Source: Streptomyces avermitilis MA-4680 = NBRC 14893 (GTDB taxonomy: Bacteria > Actinomycetota > Actinomycetes > Streptomycetales > Streptomycetaceae). From it: a stretch of DNA of 64,000 nucleotides. Numbering within the stretch: position 1 is the first letter of the stretch; the number at the start of each line of letters is the position of its first letter. Below the pieces are notes generated by a model. It did no database searches, was not told the DNA's origin, and worked only from the letters and a program-made list of their open reading frames with translations. Positions 59,687 through 64,000 of this stretch are shown here, in pieces. A program made the position numbers and the translations under genes. The DNA lies in assembly GCF_000009765.2 (NCBI RefSeq), contig NC_003155.5:7936001-8000000 (forward strand), written 5' to 3'.

Positions 59687-59713
59687 TACGTATGACCGAC
59701 GAAGTTATACGTA
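59687..59713. promoter_or_regulatory. Candidate operator between the LacI and MFS genes
   Basis: TACGTAT (59687-59693) and ATACGTA (59707-59713) form a perfect 7-bp inverted repeat with a 13-nt spacer. It is centred between the two divergent starts and is A/T-richer than its surroundings. Confidence 0.5.
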
Positions 59714-59762
59714 AAACCTCAGGCGTCGGGCCGCTCCGGGCGCCGCGGAGAGAAGGCGGGAC

Positions 59763-61022
59763 ATGGCCGCGGGATACCTGGAGATCCTCCGAGCGAGGCA
59801 CGCCGCGCGGCTGCTCACCGGCACGCTGGTGGGCCGGCTGCCGAATGCCACCGCCGCGATCGCCGTCGTGCTGTTCATCCGTGCCGAGGGCGGCACTTAC
59901 AGCCTCGCCGGGGCGCTCGCCGCCGTGTACGGGGTCGCCAACGCGGTGGGCCAGCCGCTGCTCGGCCGCCTCGTGGACCTGTACGGGCAGCCGCGCGTGC
60001 AGCTGCCCGCGGCGCTCGTCTCCGCCCTCGCCATGACCGCCTTCGCCCTCAGCGGCACCAACCCGCTGCCGCCCGCGTATGTCTCCATGGCCGTCGCCGG
60101 ACTCTTCACCCCGCCGCTGGAGGGCGGACTGCGGGCCCTGTGGCCCTCCGTCCTGCGCCGGGAGGACCAGGTGCACACGGCGTACGCGATGGACGCGGTG
60201 GCCCAGGAAGTCATGTTCACCGTCGGCCCCTTGCTGGTGACCCTGTGCGTGGCGTTGTGGTCCGCCCAGGCCGCGCTCGTGGTGCTGAACGTCATCGGTG
60301 TCCTGGGCGCCCTCTCCGTGGTCGTCTCGCCCCCCTCGCGCGCGTGGCGTTCGGCGCCGCGCGAGGCACACTGGCTGGGTGCTCTGCGCTCGCCCGGACT
60401 GCTCGCGCTGCTCGGCGCGTTCCTGTTCGTGGGGCTCGCGCTCGGCTCCATCACCGTCGCGGGCGTGTCGTACGCGGACGACAACGGCGGCGACGCGGTC
60501 TACGGCTGGCTGATGGCGGCGCTCGGACTCGGCGCCCTCGTCGGCGGCACGGTGTACGGGGCGCGGCAGTGGGGCGGTGCCCCGGAGCGGCGACTGCGGG
60601 GGCTCGTCGCCCTGCTGGCGGTCTGTTACCTGCCGCTGGTGCTGGTGCCCGGCCCGGTCGCCATGACGGCCCTGACGGCGCTCGCCGGGGTCTTCCTCGC
60701 CCCCTGTATCGCCTGCGCCTTCATCATCGTCGACCGGCACGCGCCGAGTGGAACCGTCACCGAGGCGTTCTCCTGGCTTGTGACGACGTTCACCGTGGGC
60801 GCCTCGGTCGGAACGGGCCTGGCGGGCCCGGTCGTCGAGTGGGGCGGAACCCTGTGGGGGTTCGCCGTACCGGGGGTCGCCGGGGCCGTCTCCCTGCTGG
60901 TTCTGCTGGCCACGGGGCGGGTCCTCGCAGCTCCCGCCGGGGGGCCGGTGGTTGCGGCCTCGTCGGAAAATGATCCAAACCGTGCTGTCGAACCCCGTTT
61001 CAGCTCAGGGGATCGGGCGTAA
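59763..61022 (+). CDS. MFS transporter
   Basis: A 419-residue membrane protein with about 12 hydrophobic segments. The loop 2-3 signature is VGQPLLGRLVDLYGQPR near residue 65, and a central cytoplasmic loop SPPSRAWRSAPREAH is near 200. It resembles the drug- or sugar-efflux MFS class. AGAGAAGG precedes the ATG. It ends 9 bp before pafA, so pafA may be partly transcribed with it. The substrate is unknown. Confidence 0.9.
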   Translation: MAAGYLEILRARHAARLLTGTLVGRLPNATAAIAVVLFIRAEGGTYSLAGALAAVYGVANAVGQPLLGRLVDLYGQPRVQLPAALVSALAMTAFALSGTNPLPPAYVSMAVAGLFTPPLEGGLRALWPSVLRREDQVHTAYAMDAVAQEVMFTVGPLLVTLCVALWSAQAALVVLNVIGVLGALSVVVSPPSRAWRSAPREAHWLGALRSPGLLALLGAFLFVGLALGSITVAGVSYADDNGGDAVYGWLMAALGLGALVGGTVYGARQWGGAPERRLRGLVALLAVCYLPLVLVPGPVAMTALTALAGVFLAPCIACAFIIVDRHAPSGTVTEAFSWLVTTFTVGASVGTGLAGPVVEWGGTLWGFAVPGVAGAVSLLVLLATGRVLAAPAGGPVVAASSENDPNRAVEPRFSSGDRA

Positions 61023-61031
61023 TGTTCAGTC

Positions 61032-62393
61032 ATGGACCGCCGCATTTTCGGGCTGGAGAACGAGTACGGCGTCACGTGTACGTTCAGGGGACAGCGCCGC
61101 CTGTCTCCCGACGAGGTGGCGCGGTACCTCTTCCGCCGTGTCGTGTCATGGGGCCGCAGCAGCAATGTCTTTCTGCGGAACGGTGCCCGCCTCTATCTCG
61201 ACGTGGGATCACATCCGGAATACGCGACACCCGAATGTGACAACGTGACCGAACTGGTCACCCACGACAAGGCCGGCGAGCGCATTCTCGAGGGACTGCT
61301 CGTAGACGCCGAACGACGCCTGCACGAGGAGGGAATCGCGGGCGACGTCTACCTCTTCAAGAACAACACCGACTCGGCGGGCAACTCGTACGGGTGTCAC
61401 GAGAACTATCTGGTGGCACGGCACGGGGAGTTCTCCCGGCTCGCGGACATCCTCATTCCGTTCCTGGTGACCAGGCAGCTTCTGTGCGGTGCCGGCAAGG
61501 TGCTGCAGACTCCGCGAGGCGCCGTCTACTGCGTCAGCCAGCGCGCCGAGCACATCTGGGAGGGTGTCAGCTCCGCGACGACCCGCTCCCGGCCGATCAT
61601 CAACACCCGCGACGAGCCGCACGCGGACGCCGAGCGCTACCGCCGGCTGCACGTCATCGTGGGCGACTCGAACATGTCCGAGACGACCATGCTCCTCAAG
61701 GTCGGCGCCACCGACCTCGTGCTGCGCATGATCGAGGCGGGCACGGTGATGCGCGACCTGACCCTGGAGAACCCGATCCGGGCGATCCGCGAGGTCAGCC
61801 ACGACATCACGGGCCGCCGCAAGGTGCGCCTGGCCAGCGGCCGCGAGGCCTCCGCCCTGGAGGTGCAGCGCGAGTACTACGAGAAGGCCGTGGACTTCTG
61901 CGAGCGCCGCGGCATCCGTACCGGCACCGTCGAGCAGGTCCTCGAACTGTGGGGCCGCACGCTCGACGCGATCGAGGCCGAGGACCTCGACCGGATCGGC
62001 ACCGAAATCGACTGGGTGATGAAGTACAAGCTCATCGAGCGGTACCGGGCCAAGCACAACATGACGATGTCGCACCCGCGCGTCGCCCAGATAGACCTCG
62101 CCTACCACGACATCCACCGCCGTCGTGGTCTCTACTACCTGCTGGAGAAGCGGGGACAAGCCACCCGGATCTGCAATGACTTGAAGATCTTCGAGGGCAA
62201 GTCCGTTCCTCCGCAGACCACTCGGGCCCGGCTGCGCGGCGACTTCATCCGGCGCGCCCAGGAACAGCGCCGCGATTTCACCGTCGACTGGGTTCATCTC
62301 AAGCTCAACGACCAGGCGCAGCGCACCGTGTTGTGCAAGGACCCGTTCCGTTCCGTCGACGACCGGGTGGAGAAGCTGATCGCCGGAATGTGA
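61032..62393 (+). CDS. pafA: Pup-protein ligase PafA
   Basis: A 453-residue glutamine-synthetase-like ligase that phosphorylates the C-terminal Glu of Pup and joins it to substrate lysines. It starts RRIFGLENEYGVTCTF (Mg/ATP Glu). The catalytic Asp is in RLYLDVGSHPEYATPE, followed by LFKNNTDSAGNSYGCHENYLV and RPIINTRDEPHADAERYRRLHVIVGD. The C-terminal domain (about 390-450) contacts Pup. It lacks the extra loop seen in Dop. It lies about 3.3 kb after pup-prcBA. Confidence 0.97.
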   Translation: MDRRIFGLENEYGVTCTFRGQRRLSPDEVARYLFRRVVSWGRSSNVFLRNGARLYLDVGSHPEYATPECDNVTELVTHDKAGERILEGLLVDAERRLHEEGIAGDVYLFKNNTDSAGNSYGCHENYLVARHGEFSRLADILIPFLVTRQLLCGAGKVLQTPRGAVYCVSQRAEHIWEGVSSATTRSRPIINTRDEPHADAERYRRLHVIVGDSNMSETTMLLKVGATDLVLRMIEAGTVMRDLTLENPIRAIREVSHDITGRRKVRLASGREASALEVQREYYEKAVDFCERRGIRTGTVEQVLELWGRTLDAIEAEDLDRIGTEIDWVMKYKLIERYRAKHNMTMSHPRVAQIDLAYHDIHRRRGLYYLLEKRGQATRICNDLKIFEGKSVPPQTTRARLRGDFIRRAQEQRRDFTVDWVHLKLNDQAQRTVLCKDPFRSVDDRVEKLIAGM

Positions 62394-62431
62394 GCCGCTC
62401 GTCCCGGAGCGTGTTTCCGGTACGCAACGCG

Positions 62432-62460
62432 GGGCGCCGTACGTTTCTCGTACGGCGCCC
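62432..62460 (+). terminator. Terminator of pafA
   Basis: A perfect 12-bp stem (GGGCGCCGTACG at 62432-62443 with its complement at 62449-62460) and a TTTCT loop are followed by TTCTC. It begins 39 bases after the pafA stop. Confidence 0.8.
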
Positions 62461-62522
62461 TTCTCACGTCGTAGAGTTGCGCGCACTCCACCAACAAGAT
62501 CGACCGATACGAGGCCCCCACA

Positions 62523-63527
62523 GTGCGCCGACGCTCAGTTCTTCTCGCCGTGCCGGCCGGACTGGTCACGCTCGCCGGATGCGGTGACGAAAAGTCCGAC
62601 ACGGCCAAGACCAAGCCCAGCACCAGCCCGTCTCCGTCGGCCTCCGCATCGTCGGCCCCGCCCCCCAAGATCGTCGACGGCCCGCTGCCGGCCATCACCG
62701 CCGGTACCAAGTTCGACGAGAAGCCGACCGTGGCCAAGGGCAGCGGCGACCCCTCGAAGGACGTGGCGGTCAAGACGGTCATCGCGGGCAGCGGCAAGAC
62801 GGTCGCGGAGAACGACTACATCCAGGCGAACTACCTGGGCCAGGTCTGGGACACGGCGAAGGTCTTCGACAACTCCTACGACCGCAAGACGCCGCTGGTC
62901 ATCCAGCTCGCCCAGGGAAGCATCATCGACGGCTGGCGCTATGCGCTGGCGGGCAAGAAGGCCGGCAGCCGGGTCCTGATGTCCGTGCCGCCCACCTGGG
63001 GCTACGGCAAGCAGGGCAACTCGCAGGCGGGCATCAAGGGCACCGACACCCTGGTGTTCGTGGTCGACATCCAGAACACGTTCAACGCGAAGAGCTCCGC
63101 CCAGGGCAAGGACGTCGCACAGGGCGACGCCAAGCTGCCGAAGGTCGGCACCAACACCGACGGCAAGGCCCCCTCCATCGACGTACCGAAGACGGCCGCC
63201 CCGACGAAGCTCGTGGCGAACTACGTCATCGAGGGCGACGGCGACGTGGTCAAGGCGGACAGCAGCGTCCTCGTGCAGTACAAGGGCGTGCTCTGGGACA
63301 CCGGCAAGGAGTTCGACTCCACGTACAGCCGCTCGGCGCTGACGTCCTTCTCGCTGCAGCAGGTCGTCAAGGGCTGGTCCCAGGGTCTGACCGGCAAGAA
63401 GGTGGGCAGCCGCGTACTCATCGTGGTGCCGCCGAAGCTGGGTTACGGCGACAGCCCGCCGAGCGGGAGCGGCATCGAGAAGGACTCCACCCTGGTCTTC
63501 TCCGTCGACATCCTGGCGAAGATGTAA
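62523..63527 (+). CDS. Lipoprotein with two FKBP-type peptidyl-prolyl isomerase domains
   Basis: A 334-residue exported lipoprotein. The signal RRRSVLLAVPAGLVTLAGC has the lipobox LAGC (Cys at about 20). A Ser/Pro/Lys linker is followed by FKBP domain 1 (about 75-190, DYIQANYLGQVWD, IIDGWRYALAGKKAGSRVLM, VPPTWGYGKQG) and FKBP domain 2 (about 225-334, SVLVQYKGVLWDTGKEFDSTY, VVKGWSQGLTGKKVGSRVLI, VPPKLGYGD). It would help fold exported proteins outside the membrane. GTG at 62523. Only domain 2 has a full FDSTY-like active-site segment; domain 1 reads FDNSY. Confidence 0.9.
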   Translation: MRRRSVLLAVPAGLVTLAGCGDEKSDTAKTKPSTSPSPSASASSAPPPKIVDGPLPAITAGTKFDEKPTVAKGSGDPSKDVAVKTVIAGSGKTVAENDYIQANYLGQVWDTAKVFDNSYDRKTPLVIQLAQGSIIDGWRYALAGKKAGSRVLMSVPPTWGYGKQGNSQAGIKGTDTLVFVVDIQNTFNAKSSAQGKDVAQGDAKLPKVGTNTDGKAPSIDVPKTAAPTKLVANYVIEGDGDVVKADSSVLVQYKGVLWDTGKEFDSTYSRSALTSFSLQQVVKGWSQGLTGKKVGSRVLIVVPPKLGYGDSPPSGSGIEKDSTLVFSVDILAKM

Positions 63528-63598
63528 CCCCTCCGGGGATGTGAGAGTGTCGGTCTTGCCGTAATGGCCTTTATCGCAGACAAGCAGGAGCTTTAGAC

Positions 63599-63973
63599 GT
63601 GAGCATCGAGAAGCCCGAGATCGACTTCCCGGGCGGCGAGCCCCCGGCGGACCTCGAGATCAAGGACATCTGGGAGGGCGACGGACCGGTCGCCAAGGCG
63701 GGCAACACCGTCTCCGTGCACTACGTGGGTGTGGCCTTCTCCACCGGCGAGGAGTTCGACGCGTCCTGGAACCGCGGCACCCCGCTGCAGTTCCAGCTCG
63801 GTGCCGGCCAGGTCATCAAGGGCTGGGACCAGGGCGTGCAGGGCATGAAGGTCGGCGGCCGCCGCCAGCTGACCATCCCGGCGCACCTCGCGTACGGCGA
63901 CCGCGGCGCCGGTGGCGGCCGTATCGCCCCCGGCGAGACGCTGATCTTCGTCTGCGACCTGGTCGCGGTCTGA
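63599..63973 (+). CDS. FKBP-type peptidyl-prolyl cis-trans isomerase
   Basis: A 124-residue cytoplasmic single-domain FKBP. The active-site residues lie in VSVHYVGVAFSTGEEFDASWNRG (Tyr, Phe, Asp), VIKGWDQGVQGMKVGGRRQL (Val-Ile, Trp) and IPAHLAYGDRGAG (Tyr). The ending TLIFVCDLVAV is typical. GTG at 63599 has AGGAG 9 bases upstream. It follows the two-domain FKBP lipoprotein after 71 bp. The last 27 bases of the window hold nothing. Confidence 0.95.
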   Translation: MSIEKPEIDFPGGEPPADLEIKDIWEGDGPVAKAGNTVSVHYVGVAFSTGEEFDASWNRGTPLQFQLGAGQVIKGWDQGVQGMKVGGRRQLTIPAHLAYGDRGAGGGRIAPGETLIFVCDLVAV

Positions 63974-64000
63974 TCCTCACGGGGTTTTGGCCGCGGTCCG

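Noticed and set aside
57753..60740. A 995-codon minus-strand frame across prcA, the LacI gene and the MFS gene
   Set aside because: It runs antisense through prcA and the MFS transporter; the composition is that of a GC-frame artefact.
1..64000. CRISPR array or prophage
   Set aside because: No regularly spaced repeats with unique spacers and no phage structural genes were seen; the only tandem array is the 18-bp minisatellite.

Overview
This window is chromosomal DNA from a Streptomyces or close relative. The evidence is the very high GC content, the GTG starts and GGAGG-type ribosome sites, a pair of chaplin genes, a mycothiol gene (mshC), the gyl glycerol operon with its IclR-type regulator, and a complete Pup-proteasome locus. 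Functions are read from motifs visible in the translated sequence and remembered family knowledge; nothing was searched or computed. Gene order looks like the S. coelicolor SCO168x-SCO1638 stretch in reverse, but that comparison is from memory.

Layout. 1-1.2 kb: 5' part of an adenylation-domain synthetase that runs off the left edge, then a tRNA-Leu(GAG). 1.7-5.5 kb: M20 peptidase, chpH- and chpC-type chaplins, two small conserved proteins. 5.6-16 kb: a degenerate RecD-like protein coupled to an aldo/keto reductase, an F420-type oxidoreductase, a ferritin-like protein, CorA, then phosphatase, DUF3090 protein, SCO1664-family protein and mshC. 16-20 kb: a glutamine-rich protein and a cytoplasmic subtilisin-like protease that share a C-terminal module, a small minisatellite, and a PAC2-family protein. 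20.3-32.6 kb: a sulfur-nucleoside and methionine-salvage island: FadR-type regulator, deaminase, nucleoside phosphorylase and nucleoside ABC importer in one operon; mtnA; mtnDCB; and a broken mtnK. Three of its transcription units start with tiny cysteine-containing leader peptides. 32.7-38 kb: glpF-glpK-glpD and gylR with matching operator-like dyads. 38-47 kb: metH, a HAD phosphatase, two tandem solute-binding lipoproteins without permeases, an orphan response regulator. 47-64 kb: Fe-S RecB-type nuclease, site-2 protease, trmI, ferredoxin, the proteasome ATPase arc, a 53-residue ORF coupled to dop, pup, an endonuclease-VII-type protein, prcB, prcA, a LacI regulator/MFS pair, pafA and two FKBP isomerases.

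How the genes work together. Pup, encoded here already ending in Gly-Gly-Glu, would be attached by PafA, removed by Dop, and its targets fed by Arc into the PrcA/PrcB core. In the sulfur island, an imported or internal methylthioadenosine could be deaminated, phosphorolysed to methylthioribose-1-phosphate, and returned to methionine through MtnA, MtnB, MtnC and MtnD. That route does not need MtnK, and the mtnK copy here has lost its ATP-binding N-lobe. The most novel signals are the leader-peptide-controlled salvage island and the protease/glutamine-rich protein pair with the shared C-terminal module.
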